A DNA stretch of 64,000 bases from Rhodobacter sp. (GCA_027484985.1 JAIXRW010000054.1:1-64000); one strand, 5' to 3'. Positions 42,741-52,392 are shown, counted from the first letter of the stretch. Numbers and translations: made by a program. The notes: a model not told the origin generated them from the letters alone.

Positions 42741-43702
42741 CCTCGCTTGCGCTGATCACGGCCGCCGCCGACCGCCTGTCGGGCCATGCCCGCGTAACGC
42801 CGCTGCTGAACGCGCCCCTGCTCGACGCCGCCTTTGGCCGCCGCATCTTGGTCAAAGCGGAAAACCTGCAACTGACCGGATCGTTCAAGTTCCGTGGCGC
42901 GTGGTCGGCCATATCGGCCCTGCCGCCCGAAACCCGCGCCAAGGGCGTGCTGGCTTTTTCGTCAGGCAACCATGCCCAAGGCGTGGCCCTTGCCGCACGC
43001 ATGCACGGCATCGCGGCGGTGGTCGTCATGCCCGCCGATGCGCCCACCGTAAAGATCGCCAATACCCGCGCCTACGGGGCCGAGGTGGTGCTGTATGACC
43101 GCAGCACCCAAGACCGCGACGCTATCGGCGAACGGCTGACCGCCCAACGCAACCTTACCCTGATCCGCCCCTATGACGATGCACAGGTCATCGCGGGCCA
43201 AGGCACCATAGGTCTGGAAATCGCCGCCCAAGCCGCAGCCCTTGGCATCCATGACGCCGCCGTCATCGCCTGCTGTGGCGGGGGCGGGCTGTCGGCGGGC
43301 ATTGCGCTCGCCCTCGAACCCCATATCGGCTTCCGCCTTCATACCGCTGAACCGGCGGGCTTTGACGATATGGCGCGATCGCTGGCCACAGGCACCCCGC
43401 AGACGAACCCGCAACCCACCGGCTCAATCTGCGACGCAATCCTGACGCCCGCCCCCGGCAAACTGACCTTCCCCATCCTGCACCATCTTGCCAAAGGCGG
43501 GCTTGTCGTGACCGACGATCAGGCCCTGCACGCCATGGCGCTGGCCTTCACCCATCTGCGGATCGTGCTGGAACCGGGGGGCGCGGTTGCCCTTGCCGCC
43601 GCGCTGTTCTCGCCAGACCTACCCGACACGGTGATCGTCACCGCCTCGGGCGGGAATGTGGACCCTGCCACCCACCGCCTTGCCCTTGACCGCTTCGCCT
43701 GA
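42737..43702 (+). CDS. threonine/serine dehydratase (PLP)
   Basis: A 321-residue fold-type II pyridoxal-phosphate enzyme. The PLP lysine is in LTGSFKFRGAW (about residue 53), SSGNHAQGVALAA is the substrate loop, and CCGGGGLSAG is the phosphate-binding glycine loop. By family it deaminates threonine or serine to the 2-keto acid, or acts as a serine racemase or hydroxyaspartate dehydratase. It has no C-terminal ACT domain, so it is a catabolic rather than isoleucine-regulated form. It overlaps the hydrolase upstream by 4 bp. Confidence 0.87.
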   Translation: MTSLALITAAADRLSGHARVTPLLNAPLLDAAFGRRILVKAENLQLTGSFKFRGAWSAISALPPETRAKGVLAFSSGNHAQGVALAARMHGIAAVVVMPADAPTVKIANTRAYGAEVVLYDRSTQDRDAIGERLTAQRNLTLIRPYDDAQVIAGQGTIGLEIAAQAAALGIHDAAVIACCGGGGLSAGIALALEPHIGFRLHTAEPAGFDDMARSLATGTPQTNPQPTGSICDAILTPAPGKLTFPILHHLAKGGLVVTDDQALHAMALAFTHLRIVLEPGGAVALAAALFSPDLPDTVIVTASGGNVDPATHRLALDRFA

Positions 43703-43747
43703 CCAATTCGAACTTTCACTCCGCCAATAGCGCCCGAAACCCTGCCG

Positions 43748-44536
43748 ATGCCCCATATCTTCCTGCCCGACCTGCGCCTGAATGCCGAACTGACCGGCCC
43801 CGCCCATGGCGCGCCGCTGGTCCTTTTCCACGCGCTCGGCACCGACATTTCGATCTGGGATGACCTGCTTCCCCTCTTGCCCGACACGCTGCGCATCCTG
43901 CGCCTCGACCTGCGCGGCCATGGCGCATCCGACACCCCGCCCCCGCCCTATGCCATGGGCGCGCTGGTGCGCGATGTGGAACGCGCGATGGACCATTTCG
44001 GTCTGAAGGATGCCGTGGTGCTGGGCCTGTCCATCGGCGGGCTGATCGCGCAGGGTCTTGCGGTCAAGCGGCTCGATCTGGTCCGCGCGCTGATCCTGTC
44101 GAACACGGCGGCCAAGATCGGCCGCCCCGAACACTGGGCCGACCGCATCGCCACCGTTACGGCGGGCGGCATGGCGGGGGTCACGGACAGCACGCTGGAA
44201 CGCTGGCTGGGCCGCAACTGGCGCAGCCACAGCGCCGAACCGCGCCTGCGCGCCCTGCTTGCCAAAGCCCGCCCGCAGGGGTGGTGCGGTTGCGCCGCCG
44301 CCATTTCGGGCACCGATTTCTACCAGACCACCGCCACCCTGCGCCTGCCCACCCTTGCCATCGCCGGGGCCAATGACGGATCGACCCCGCCCGACCTTGT
44401 GCGCGAAACGGCTGATCTGATCCCCGGCCACCGCTTTGCCCTGATGCGCGGCACGGGCCATATGCCCCCGGTCGAGAAACCCGCCGAATACGCCGCCCTG
44501 ATCGGGCAATTCCTGTCCGATATCGGCCATGGCTGA
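43748..44536 (+). CDS. pcaD: 3-oxoadipate enol-lactonase-like hydrolase
   Basis: A 262-residue alpha/beta hydrolase with the PcaD pattern. LFHALGTDISIWDDLLPLLP is the oxyanion region, DLRGHGASD follows, the nucleophile is in GLSIGGLIAQGLA (about residue 96), and the late Asp/His are in AIAGANDGSTPPD and RGTGHMPPVEKP. PcaD hydrolyses 3-oxoadipate enol-lactone in the protocatechuate branch. No other pca gene is in the window, so a different lactone or ester is possible. It overlaps the next hydrolase by 8 bp. Confidence 0.75.
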   Translation: MPHIFLPDLRLNAELTGPAHGAPLVLFHALGTDISIWDDLLPLLPDTLRILRLDLRGHGASDTPPPPYAMGALVRDVERAMDHFGLKDAVVLGLSIGGLIAQGLAVKRLDLVRALILSNTAAKIGRPEHWADRIATVTAGGMAGVTDSTLERWLGRNWRSHSAEPRLRALLAKARPQGWCGCAAAISGTDFYQTTATLRLPTLAIAGANDGSTPPDLVRETADLIPGHRFALMRGTGHMPPVEKPAEYAALIGQFLSDIGHG

Positions 44537-45257
44537 GTTTTTGCTGATCCACGGCGCCGCCCATGGGGCCTGGGCGTGGGACCATGTGATCCCTGCGCTC
44601 GCCAGCCTTGGCCACCATGCCCGCGCCATCGACCTGCCGGGCTGCGGGGCCGATGCCACGCCCGCCGCGCAGGCCACGCTAACTGCCTGCGCCCGCGCCA
44701 TCACCGCCGCACTCGACCGCCCCACCCTGCTTGTCGGCCATTCGGCAGGCGGCTACGCGATCACCGCCGCCGCCGAACATGACCCGCAGAACATCGCCGC
44801 CCTGATCTACCTTTGCGCCTATGTCCCCCGCGCCGGATGCACCCTTGCCGACATGCGCCGCGCAGGCCCCGCCCAACCGCTTGCGGGCAGCTTCCGGCTG
44901 ACAGCCGACCGCAGCGCCTTTGCCTTCGATCCCGCCATCGCCGCCGACCGCTTTTTCCACGACTGCCCGCCCGACCGCACCGCCAAAGCCCTTGCCCGCC
45001 TGACCCCGCAGCCGCTGGCCCCGCAAGAAGCCGCGCTACCTTCAGTAGCGCGCGCCATGGCGCTGCCCCGCCATTACATCCGCTGCACCGCCGACCGCAC
45101 CATCCCGCCCGACTATCAGACCACCATGGCACAAGGCCTGCCCCTGACCGACCTGCCCACGGGCCATTCGCCCTTTCTCTCCGCGCCCGAAGCGCTTGCG
45201 CAACGGCTGCACGAAATCGCCACGCGCACCCTGTCGCCCGGCCGCCAGAAGGGCTAG
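44529..45257 (+). CDS. alpha/beta hydrolase (salicylate-esterase-like)
   Basis: A 242-residue serine hydrolase: FLLIHGAAHGAWAWDHVIPA (oxyanion HGAAHGAW), nucleophile VGHSAGGYAITAAAE (about residue 70), and late His in LPTGHSPFLSAPEAL. This HGAxHGAW/GHSxGG pattern is shared with plant methylesterase and hydroxynitrile-lyase-type enzymes and EstC-like bacterial esterases. The substrate is unknown. It overlaps pcaD by eight bases and is followed after 10 bases by a drug-type exporter, which may reflect processing and export of one compound. Confidence 0.82.
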   Translation: MAEFLLIHGAAHGAWAWDHVIPALASLGHHARAIDLPGCGADATPAAQATLTACARAITAALDRPTLLVGHSAGGYAITAAAEHDPQNIAALIYLCAYVPRAGCTLADMRRAGPAQPLAGSFRLTADRSAFAFDPAIAADRFFHDCPPDRTAKALARLTPQPLAPQEAALPSVARAMALPRHYIRCTADRTIPPDYQTTMAQGLPLTDLPTGHSPFLSAPEALAQRLHEIATRTLSPGRQKG

Positions 45258-45267
45258 CGTCCCGCCC

Positions 45268-46482
45268 ATGCAAAACCGCCTCGCCCTGACCTTCATCCTG
45301 ATCACCGTCACCCTCGATGCCATCGGAATCGGCCTGATCTTTCCCGTCATGCCCGACCTGATCCGCAGCGTCACCCATGGCGACCTGTCACAGGCCGCGA
45401 TCTGGGGCGGCATCCTTTCGACCTCGTTCGCGGTGATGCAATTCCTGTTCGGCCCCGTGATCGGCTCATTGTCCGACCGCTTTGGCCGCCGTCCCGTGCT
45501 GCTGGTCTCGCTTCTGGTGATGGGGCTTGATTACATCGTGCTTGCCATGGCCCCCACGATCTGGCTGCTGCTGCTCGGCCGCATCGTTGCGGGCATCGCG
45601 GCGGCGACCTATGCCACCGCCACCGCCTATATCGCCGACATCACCCCGCCCGAAGAACGCGGCCGCCGCTTCGGCCTGATCGGGGCCTGTTTCGGCGTGG
45701 GCTTCGTGCTGGGCCCGCTGTTGGGTGGCCTGCTGTCAACCCTGCATCTGCACGCCCCCTTCTACGCCGCCGCCGCACTGGCCTTTGCCAATCTCGCGCT
45801 CGGGTTCTTCGTCCTTCCCGAAACCGTAACCGATGCCACGCGCCGCCCGTTTTCACTGGCCCGCGCCAACCCGCTTGGCGCGTTGCGGGCCGTGTCGCGC
45901 CTGCCGGGGGTGCGCCGCGTGCTGGCGACCTTCCTGATCCTTGGCATCGCGATGAACGTCTATCCCGCGATCTGGGCCTATTTCGGCCAGGCCCGCTTCG
46001 GCTGGGACAGCCGCATGGTCGGCCTGTCGCTGGCGCTTTACGGCGTGTCCTTCGCGGTCGGCCAAGCCCTGCTTGTCGGCCCGATGATCCGCCGCTTCGG
46101 CGAACACCGCGCCGCGCAATATGGCATGTGGGTCGATATCACCACGCTCGCGGCCCTCGGCCTTGTCACCTCGGGCACCGCCGCGCTGGTCATCACCCCC
46201 ATCACCGCGCTTGGCGGTGCCGTCACCCCTGCGCTTCAGGCGCTGGCCAGCCGCAGCGCCCCCGCCGATGCGCAGGGCGAATTGCAGGGCGTGCTTTCCT
46301 CGCTCAACGCCATCGCCATGATCACCGCGCCGCTTGTGATGACATCGGTCTTTTCCGCCTTCACCCATCCCGGCGCGCCGGTCTTTGCCCCCGGTGCGCC
46401 CTTCCTGCTGGCCTCGGCCCTGATGGTGCTGGCCTACCTTCTGCACACGGCAAAGCCCAAAACCGTCACGACGGCGTCGTAA
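45268..46482 (+). CDS. MFS transporter, Tet/TCR subfamily
   Basis: A 404-residue 12-span major facilitator. Motif A is GSLSDRFGRRPVLL after span 2, motif C-like GACFGVGFVLGPLLGG is in span 5, and the first span carries TLDAIGIGLIFPVMPDL, typical of TetA-type proton antiporters. Similarity to TetA does not prove tetracycline export; chromosomal members often export other small molecules. It starts at ATG 45268, 10 bases after the esterase, and is probably the last gene of the 41.2-46.5 kb operon. Confidence 0.85.
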   Translation: MQNRLALTFILITVTLDAIGIGLIFPVMPDLIRSVTHGDLSQAAIWGGILSTSFAVMQFLFGPVIGSLSDRFGRRPVLLVSLLVMGLDYIVLAMAPTIWLLLLGRIVAGIAAATYATATAYIADITPPEERGRRFGLIGACFGVGFVLGPLLGGLLSTLHLHAPFYAAAALAFANLALGFFVLPETVTDATRRPFSLARANPLGALRAVSRLPGVRRVLATFLILGIAMNVYPAIWAYFGQARFGWDSRMVGLSLALYGVSFAVGQALLVGPMIRRFGEHRAAQYGMWVDITTLAALGLVTSGTAALVITPITALGGAVTPALQALASRSAPADAQGELQGVLSSLNAIAMITAPLVMTSVFSAFTHPGAPVFAPGAPFLLASALMVLAYLLHTAKPKTVTTAS

Positions 46483-46508
46483 ACCGCAACGCCTCGTGCC
46501 TTTTGCCC

Positions 46509-46560
46509 CTTCACCTTGGCAGAAATACTCTGCGGGGGTGCGGGGGTGCAAAACCCCCGC
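46509..46560. repeat. mosaic intergenic repeat, copy 8
   Basis: The core CTTCACCTTGGCAGAAATAC (46509-46528) and TCTGCGGGGGTGCGGGGG run into a hairpin, GCGGGGGTGCAAAACCCCCGC. It lies between the MFS gene and the enolase-superfamily gene and could terminate the upstream operon. Confidence 0.65.
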
Positions 46561-46591
46561 TCCTGCGGCAAAAGCCAGCGGGAGGGCGACC

Positions 46592-47830
46592 ATGAAACTC
46601 AAGGACCTCGAAATCTTCACCGTCGCACCGCCCTATCCGGGCTGGGGCGGGCGCTACTGGATCTTCACCAAGCTCACCACCGACAACGGCATCACGGGTT
46701 ACGGCGAATGCTACGCCTCGACCGTGGGGCCAAAGGCGATGCGCGCGGTGATCGAGGATGTCTTTGAACGCCACATGCAGGGCCAGTCGCCTGAAAACAT
46801 CGAATGGATGTTCCGCCGCGCCTATTCCTCGGGCTTCACGCAGCGGCCGGACCCCACGGTGATGGGCGCCTTCTCGGGCCTCGAAATCGCCTGCTGGGAT
46901 ATCTTGGGCAAGGCCCGCAACCGCCCTGTCTGGGCGCTCTTGGGCGGCAAGATCAATGACCGTATCCGCAGCTATACCTACCTTTACCCCGAACCCGGCA
47001 AGGAATCGGCCGAATTCTGGGTTGACCCCGACGCCGCCGCCGCCGCCGCCCTGCGCTTTGCCGACCTAGGCTTCACGGCGGTCAAGTTCGACCCGGCAGG
47101 CCCCTACACCATCCGTGGCGGCCATGAACCCGCCATGTCCGACATCACCCGCTCGGTCGCCTTCTGCAAGGCGATCCGCGACGCGGTGGGCGACCGTGTC
47201 GATCTTCTCTTCGGCACCCATGGTCAGTTCACCACCCCCGGCGCCATCCGCATGGGCATGGCGCTCGAACCCTATAATCCGCTCTGGTATGAAGAGCCGA
47301 TCCCGCCCGACAACCTGCTGGAATTTGCCGAAGTGGCGAAATCCGTACGCGTCCCCCTCGCTACCGGCGAAAGGCTGACCACCAAATACGAATTCGGCGC
47401 GCTTCTGCGCCATGGCGGGGTCAAGATCCTGCAACCCGCCCTTGGCCGCGTGGGCGGCATATGGGAGGCGAAAAAGATCGCCGCCATGGCCGAAATCTTC
47501 AACGCCGAAATGGCCCCGCACCTTTACGCGGGCCCCGTGGAATGGGCAGCCAACGTTCATCTTGCGGCCTCGATCCCCAACCTCTTGATCGCGGAGACCA
47601 TCGAAACCGGCGGTGCCTTCCACCTCAAGCTGATCAAGAACACGATCAAATGGGAAGGCGGCTATATCATCCCGCCCGAAGCACCCGGTCTTGGCATCGA
47701 GTTCGACGAAGATGTCGCCCGCGCCCATCCCTATACCGGCAACCTTCTGCACTTGCAGATGCAAGAAGCCCCCTGCGACTATTCCAACGGCAACCGCTTC
47801 GAAGGCGGGGCGCCATCCACCAAGGACTAA
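46592..47830 (+). CDS. mandelate racemase/muconate lactonizing family enzyme with altered metal site
   Basis: A 412-residue enolase-superfamily protein, closest by spacing to galactonate-dehydratase-type acid sugar dehydratases. E234 (WYEEP) and E260 (ATGER) sit where the second and third Mg2+ ligands belong. H210 and H310 (MAPH) match the catalytic histidines. The first ligand, expected 26 residues before E234, is G208 (GTHG) instead of Asp. K165 (VKFD) is present. Activity may therefore depend on another ligand, or the protein may have lost the usual chemistry. ATG 46592 follows GGGAGGGCGACC. Confidence 0.8.
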   Translation: MKLKDLEIFTVAPPYPGWGGRYWIFTKLTTDNGITGYGECYASTVGPKAMRAVIEDVFERHMQGQSPENIEWMFRRAYSSGFTQRPDPTVMGAFSGLEIACWDILGKARNRPVWALLGGKINDRIRSYTYLYPEPGKESAEFWVDPDAAAAAALRFADLGFTAVKFDPAGPYTIRGGHEPAMSDITRSVAFCKAIRDAVGDRVDLLFGTHGQFTTPGAIRMGMALEPYNPLWYEEPIPPDNLLEFAEVAKSVRVPLATGERLTTKYEFGALLRHGGVKILQPALGRVGGIWEAKKIAAMAEIFNAEMAPHLYAGPVEWAANVHLAASIPNLLIAETIETGGAFHLKLIKNTIKWEGGYIIPPEAPGLGIEFDEDVARAHPYTGNLLHLQMQEAPCDYSNGNRFEGGAPSTKD

Positions 47831-47954
47831 CGGACAAGGACTGACGGGCAAGCACTGGTTGGAAAAGACGGGGCGCAAGGGCAGGAACATCCGCGCCCCG
47901 TCAGGGTTGGCAGGCGCAAGGCCCCGAACGGGCCAATGCTTTAGGAAGCCCGAC

Positions 47955-49031
47955 ATGCCCTATGTGCCCGTATCGTTGCCCGTCATCCACCCGCCGCAGC
48001 CCGCTTCCCCCTGCCTGACCGATCCCCTCGCCCCCATCGCCGCCCCAATCGCCGCTTTGGCATCCGATCCGCTTGCGCCCACGATCTTTCACGAAACATG
48101 GTGGCTCGATGCCGCAGCCCCCGGCGGCTGGGGTGAAACCACCGTCCGCGCCGGGGGAAAGGTGGTGGGCCGTCTGCCCTATCTGCTGCGCCCCGCCCGA
48201 CTTGGCGGCGATGCCTGCCTGATGCCCGACTTCTGCCATTTCCTTGGCCCCGCCGTCGATGCGGGCACAGGGGCGCCCGCCAACCGCGCCCTGCGCCGCG
48301 ACCAGATCATCCGCGACCTGATCACCGCACTGCCACCGCACGGCCTGTTCCACCAGCGCATGCACCGCGACACGCCCGATGTCATGATCTTTGCCGAAGA
48401 GGGCTTTCACACCCTTGCCCAGTTCACCTTTGAAATCAGCCCCGCCCCGCCAGACAGGCTGTGGGCCGCCATGCGCGACAAGACCCGCAACATCGTCCGC
48501 CGCGCCGAAGACCGCTACCGCGTGACCGACTGCCTGACCGCTGCCGCCTTTGCTGCCTTTTATGCCGAAAACGCCGCCGCAACGGGCACGGCCTGCTATT
48601 ACCACCCTGACGCAATCACCCGCATCACCGATGCCGCCCTTGCCCGCGACCGGGGCCGCCTTCTTGCCGCCCTTACCCCCGAAGGCATGATCAGCGCGGC
48701 CATCTTCTGCGTCTGGGATGCCAAGGTCTGCTATTACCTTTTGTCGATGCGCGACCGCGGGGCCGAAAATGGCGCGACCAGCCTTCTGCTTTGGGATGCC
48801 ATCCGCCACGCCGCCGCACAGGGCTTGGTCTTCGATTTCGACGGATTGCTGACACGCGGCAACCGCGTGTTCTACACCGGCTTCGGCGGCACCGTCCGAC
48901 CCCGGTTCGTGGTCAGGCGCCAAAGCCTTCGACACCGCCTTGTGCTGCGCGCGGGGCTATGGGCCACCGGCTTCGGCACCCCGCAAAAATGGCGATTCCG
49001 GAAGGACTCGAACCCTCGACCCGCCGCTTAG
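47955..49031 (+). CDS. GNAT-fold acyltransferase (FemAB/BioF2-like)
   Basis: A 358-residue protein with a double-GNAT layout: PTIFHETWWLDAAAP near the start, a central helix MRDKTRNIVRRAEDRY, and a second half with FYAENAAATGTACYY and FDFDGLLTRGNRVFYTGFGG. This is the pattern of BioF2-like/FemAB acyltransferases, which attach acyl or amino-acyl groups to cell-surface or small-molecule acceptors; the substrate is unknown. The last 14 codons are antisense to tRNA-Arg, and the stop TAG overlaps its anticodon. No earlier stop exists, so the C-terminus must read into the tRNA gene. Confidence 0.75.
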   Translation: MPYVPVSLPVIHPPQPASPCLTDPLAPIAAPIAALASDPLAPTIFHETWWLDAAAPGGWGETTVRAGGKVVGRLPYLLRPARLGGDACLMPDFCHFLGPAVDAGTGAPANRALRRDQIIRDLITALPPHGLFHQRMHRDTPDVMIFAEEGFHTLAQFTFEISPAPPDRLWAAMRDKTRNIVRRAEDRYRVTDCLTAAAFAAFYAENAAATGTACYYHPDAITRITDAALARDRGRLLAALTPEGMISAAIFCVWDAKVCYYLLSMRDRGAENGATSLLLWDAIRHAAAQGLVFDFDGLLTRGNRVFYTGFGGTVRPRFVVRRQSLRHRLVLRAGLWATGFGTPQKWRFRKDSNPRPAA

Positions 49032-49066
49032 AAGGCGGCTGCTCTATCCAGCTGAGCTACGGAACC
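48990..49066 (-). tRNA. tRNA-Arg (TCT)
   Basis: A 77-nt gene with encoded CCA. Acceptor strands GGTTCCG and CGGAATC pair with one G-T. The D arm is GCTCAGCTGGATAGAGC, the anticodon loop CTTCTAA (TCT, complement of 49030-49032), and the T arm GTCGAGGGTTCGAGTCC. It reads AGA codons, which are rare in this GC-rich genome. It is transcribed opposite to the acyltransferase gene, whose 3' end lies on top of it. Confidence 0.96.
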
Positions 49067-49107
49067 GTGCTGTTCTTTTGGGCCAAGCGCCGTGGCCGCG
49101 CAAGCGG

Positions 49108-49578
49108 TCAGGTAAAGGCCAGCGTCATGAAAACGCTGTTGGGGTCGGGTCTATAGCCCTCGAAGGGCGGACATTCCACAAAACCCGCCTTGGCATAAAG
49201 CGCCCGCGCCGCGATGAAGGTGGGCTGCACGCCGGTTTCCAGGCTCAGCCGCCGCAAGCCCTGCGCCCGCGCCTCGGCAACCAGATGGTCCAGCATCCGC
49301 TTCGACAGCCCGCGCCCCCGATTCTCGGCCAGCACATGCATCGACTTGATCTCGCCATGGTTGGCGTCGATCCGCTTGATCGCCCCCATCCCCACCGGCA
49401 CCCCGCCATCGCGCAGCACGAAGAACCGGATATGCGGCACGGCCAATTGTCCGCGGTCCATCATGTGGATGCTTTCGGGCGGCGTATCGGCATGCATGTC
49501 GGCCGTGTGGCGCTGGAACAACAACCCCAGATCGGCCCCCAGCGGGCTTTCCTCGGTGATCGTGATCAATGCGTCCAC
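49108..49578 (-). CDS. GNAT-family N-acetyltransferase
   Basis: A 156-residue acetyltransferase. The acetyl-CoA motif A is [20 protein letters not shown] (about 91-110; RGRGLS is the pyrophosphate loop), and the C-terminal [20 protein letters not shown] is typical motif B. Relatives include PanZ/ElaA-like and small-molecule acetyltransferases; the substrate is not deducible. It overlaps the complex I accessory gene upstream by 13 bases, which implies one transcript. Confidence 0.85.
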   Translation of the reverse strand: MDALITITEESPLGADLGLLFQRHTADMHADTPPESIHMMDRGQLAVPHIRFFVLRDGGVPVGMGAIKRIDANHGEIKSMHVLAENRGRGLSKRMLDHLVAEARAQGLRRLSLETGVQPTFIAARALYAKAGFVECPPFEGYRPDPNSVFMTLAFT

Positions 49579-49877
49579 GCGCCTTTGCGATCCGTCGCGA
49601 AATTCTCGCCATAGCCGCGCGGGCGGATCACCGGCTTGCGCGATTTCGGTTCGACAATCTCATAGGCGATGCCCTTGGCGGCGGCATAAGCCTCGGCCGC
49701 CTCGCGTGTGTCAAAGCGCAGCCGCACCTGCGCCTGAGTGTCATCGCTCGACGTCCACCCCATCAGGGGGTCAACCCCGCGTTCCGTCGCCGGCGCGAAT
49801 TCCAGCACCCAGCCCTTGGCCTTGGCCGTGCCCGATTGCATGGCGGTCTTGGCGGGTTGGAAAATCCGTGCGGGCAT
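49566..49877 (-). CDS. NDUFS4-like complex I accessory subunit
   Basis: A 103-residue 'ETC complex I subunit conserved region' protein, the bacterial counterpart of mitochondrial NDUFS4 (18 kDa). Landmarks are [20 protein letters not shown] at the start, [18 protein letters not shown] in the middle, and [21 protein letters not shown] at the end. It binds the peripheral arm of NADH:quinone oxidoreductase. Alphaproteobacteria closest to mitochondria keep this supernumerary subunit away from the nuo operon, as here. Confidence 0.9.
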   Translation of the reverse strand: MPARIFQPAKTAMQSGTAKAKGWVLEFAPATERGVDPLMGWTSSDDTQAQVRLRFDTREAAEAYAAAKGIAYEIVEPKSRKPVIRPRGYGENFATDRKGAWTH

Positions 49878-50200
49878 GGGCGTTCTCCTGAAATCTCGGT
49901 GCCGTTATGGCCGAAACCGGGGGAAAAGTGCAAGCGGCAGGTTCATCCCGCAAAGGGACTGCCGGCTGGCCACGGGGAGTGTGGGTGGGGTGTGTGGTGC
50001 GACCAACCGGCAGCTTGCTGCTTGCCAGTGCACCATGCCGCCAAGCGGGGCGAAGCACAACTCAAAGATGCAGAAATTCGCAGAAAAATATCCTAAAATT
50101 GTAAATACGCGCCCGCATACCGCCCGACCCGCGCAAAAGACGGCACGGTTCAGCCTTGCGGGGGGCGGCGAACGGCCCAAATTAGGGGCCGGAGGGAATC
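49878..50200. other. 323-base divergent region upstream of uvrB
   Basis: There is no gene. The segment 50040-50110 is AT-rich (AAAAATATCCTAAAATTG) and probably holds the uvrB promoter. I searched for the alphaproteobacterial SOS box GTTC-N7-GTTC on both strands and found none. Confidence 0.5.
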
Positions 50201-52381
50201 ATGCCCCACAACAACAGCAATGCCGTCACCGAACGCCCCGACGTCCTGACCCGCCCCAAACTGGAAGGCGGCAAGCGATTCGTTCTGGCGTCGCAATTCC
50301 AGCCTGCGGGCGACCAGCCCACCGCAATAGCCGAGCTTTCGGCAGGTGTTCTGGCGGGCGAACGCGATCAGGTTCTCTTGGGCGCCACTGGCACCGGCAA
50401 GACCTTTACCATGGCCAAGATCATCGAGGAAACCCAGCGCCCCGCGATCATTCTTGCGCCGAACAAGACCCTTGCCGCCCAGCTATACGGCGAATTCAAG
50501 GGCTTCTTCCCCGACAATGCGGTGGAATACTTCGTTTCCTACTACGACTACTACCAGCCCGAGGCCTATGTGCCGCGGTCGGACACCTACATCGAAAAAG
50601 AAAGCCAGATCAACGAACAGATCGACCGGATGCGCCACTCGGCCACCCGCGCGCTGCTGGAACGTGACGATGTGATCATCGTGGCGTCCGTCAGTTGCAT
50701 CTACGGCATCGGGTCAGTCGAAACCTATTCGGCCATGACACAGGATTTGATCGTCGGGCAGATGTATGACCAGCGCCAGATGATGGCCGAACTTGTCGCC
50801 CAGCAATACCGCCGCAACGATCAGGCCTTTGCCCGTGGCAGCTTCCGCGTGCGCGGCGACAGCCTCGAGGTCTGGCCTGCCCACCTTGAAGACCGCGCAT
50901 GGCGTTTTTCCTTCTTTGGCGAAGAGCTTGAATCCATCGTCGAATTCGATCCGCTGACAGGCGCGAAATCCGACAGCTTCAAACAGATCCGCATCTACGC
51001 CAACAGCCACTACGTGACCCCGCGCCCCACGATGGCGCAGGCGATCAAGGGCATCAAGGACGAGCTTTTCCACCGCCTGAAGCAACTCACCGGCGAAGGC
51101 AAACTGCTGGAAGCGCAACGGCTGGAACAGCGCACCCAGTTCGATCTTGAAATGCTGGAAGCCACCGGCGTCTGCAACGGCATCGAAAACTACTCGCGCT
51201 ACCTGACCGGCCGCGCCCCGGGCGAGCCGCCGCCCACCCTGTTCGAATTCATCCCCGACAATGCCATCGTCTTTGCCGACGAATCCCACGTGTCGGTCCC
51301 CCAGATCGGCGGCATGTACAAGGGCGACTTCCGGCGCAAATTCACGTTGGCCGAACACGGCTTCCGCCTGCCCTCCTGCATGGACAACCGCCCCCTCAAG
51401 TTTGAGGAATGGGATGCCATGCGCCCGCAATCGGTTTTCGTGTCCGCCACCCCCGCCGCGTGGGAACTGGAACAGACTGGCGGCGTCTTTACCGAACAGG
51501 TGATCCGCCCCACCGGCCTGATCGACCCGCAGGTCGAAATCCGCCCCGTCGATATGCAGGTCGATGACCTGCTGGAGGAAATCCGCCGCGTCGCCGCCCG
51601 TGGCTTGCGCGTCCTTGTCACCACCCTGACCAAGCGCATGGCCGAAGACCTGACCGAATACTTCCACGAACAGGGCATCCGCATCCGCTATATGCACTCC
51701 GACATCGACACCATCGAACGGATCGAGATCCTGCGCGACCTGCGCCTTGGCGCGTTCGACGTTCTGGTCGGCATCAACCTGCTGCGCGAAGGGCTCGACA
51801 TTCCCGAATGTGGCCTTGTCGCCATTCTGGACGCGGATAAAGAGGGCTTCCTGCGCTCGGAAACCTCGCTCATCCAGACGATCGGGCGCGCGGCGCGCAA
51901 TTCCGAAGGCCGCGTCATCATGTATGCCGACCGCATCACCGGCAGCATGGAACGCGCCATGGCCGAAACCAACCGCCGCCGCGAAAAACAGATCGCCTAC
52001 AACACCAAACACGGCATCACGCCGCAAACCATCCGCAAGAATGTGGACGATGTGCTGCAAGGCCTGTGGCAGGGCGATACCGATATGGCCCGCGTCACCG
52101 CCAAGGTGGACAAACCCATGGTCGGGTCGAACCTTGCCGCCCATCTTGACGCGCTGCGCCTGCAAATGCGCAAGGCCGCCGAAAACCTCGAATTCGAAGA
52201 AGCCGCCCGCCTGCGGGATGAGGTGAAGCGTCTGGAAGCCGTCGAACTGGCCATTGCCGACGATCCGCTCGCGCGGCAATCGGTGATCGAGGAAGCGGCG
52301 GAAACGGCCGTCAAATCATCAGGCCGGTCCACGGCCGGGCGGGCTGGACAACGCGGCGGCACCAAACGGCGCGGCCGCTGA
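50201..52381 (+). CDS. uvrB: excinuclease ABC subunit B
   Basis: A 726-residue nucleotide excision repair helicase-like protein that verifies damage with UvrA and recruits UvrC. Walker A is [10 protein letters not shown], the beta-hairpin is [12 protein letters not shown], and DESHV is the Walker B/DEAD-like box. Helicase motif VI reads [15 protein letters not shown], and the C-terminal UvrC-binding helix pair is [18 protein letters not shown] basic Gly/Arg tail ends it, slightly longer than in E. coli (673). ATG 50201 follows GGAGGGAATC. Confidence 0.97.
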   Translation: MPHNNSNAVTERPDVLTRPKLEGGKRFVLASQFQPAGDQPTAIAELSAGVLAGERDQVLLGATGTGKTFTMAKIIEETQRPAIILAPNKTLAAQLYGEFKGFFPDNAVEYFVSYYDYYQPEAYVPRSDTYIEKESQINEQIDRMRHSATRALLERDDVIIVASVSCIYGIGSVETYSAMTQDLIVGQMYDQRQMMAELVAQQYRRNDQAFARGSFRVRGDSLEVWPAHLEDRAWRFSFFGEELESIVEFDPLTGAKSDSFKQIRIYANSHYVTPRPTMAQAIKGIKDELFHRLKQLTGEGKLLEAQRLEQRTQFDLEMLEATGVCNGIENYSRYLTGRAPGEPPPTLFEFIPDNAIVFADESHVSVPQIGGMYKGDFRRKFTLAEHGFRLPSCMDNRPLKFEEWDAMRPQSVFVSATPAAWELEQTGGVFTEQVIRPTGLIDPQVEIRPVDMQVDDLLEEIRRVAARGLRVLVTTLTKRMAEDLTEYFHEQGIRIRYMHSDIDTIERIEILRDLRLGAFDVLVGINLLREGLDIPECGLVAILDADKEGFLRSETSLIQTIGRAARNSEGRVIMYADRITGSMERAMAETNRRREKQIAYNTKHGITPQTIRKNVDDVLQGLWQGDTDMARVTAKVDKPMVGSNLAAHLDALRLQMRKAAENLEFEEAARLRDEVKRLEAVELAIADDPLARQSVIEEAAETAVKSSGRSTAGRAGQRGGTKRRGR

Positions 52382-52392
52382 ACAGGAAGATC

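Noticed and set aside
45268-46482. Tetracycline resistance gene
   Set aside because: It belongs to the TCR/Tet-type MFS branch, but there is no tetR and no mobile element, and the context is a catabolic operon.
49878-50200. SOS (LexA) box upstream of uvrB
   Set aside because: No GTTC-N7-GTTC or close variant on either strand.
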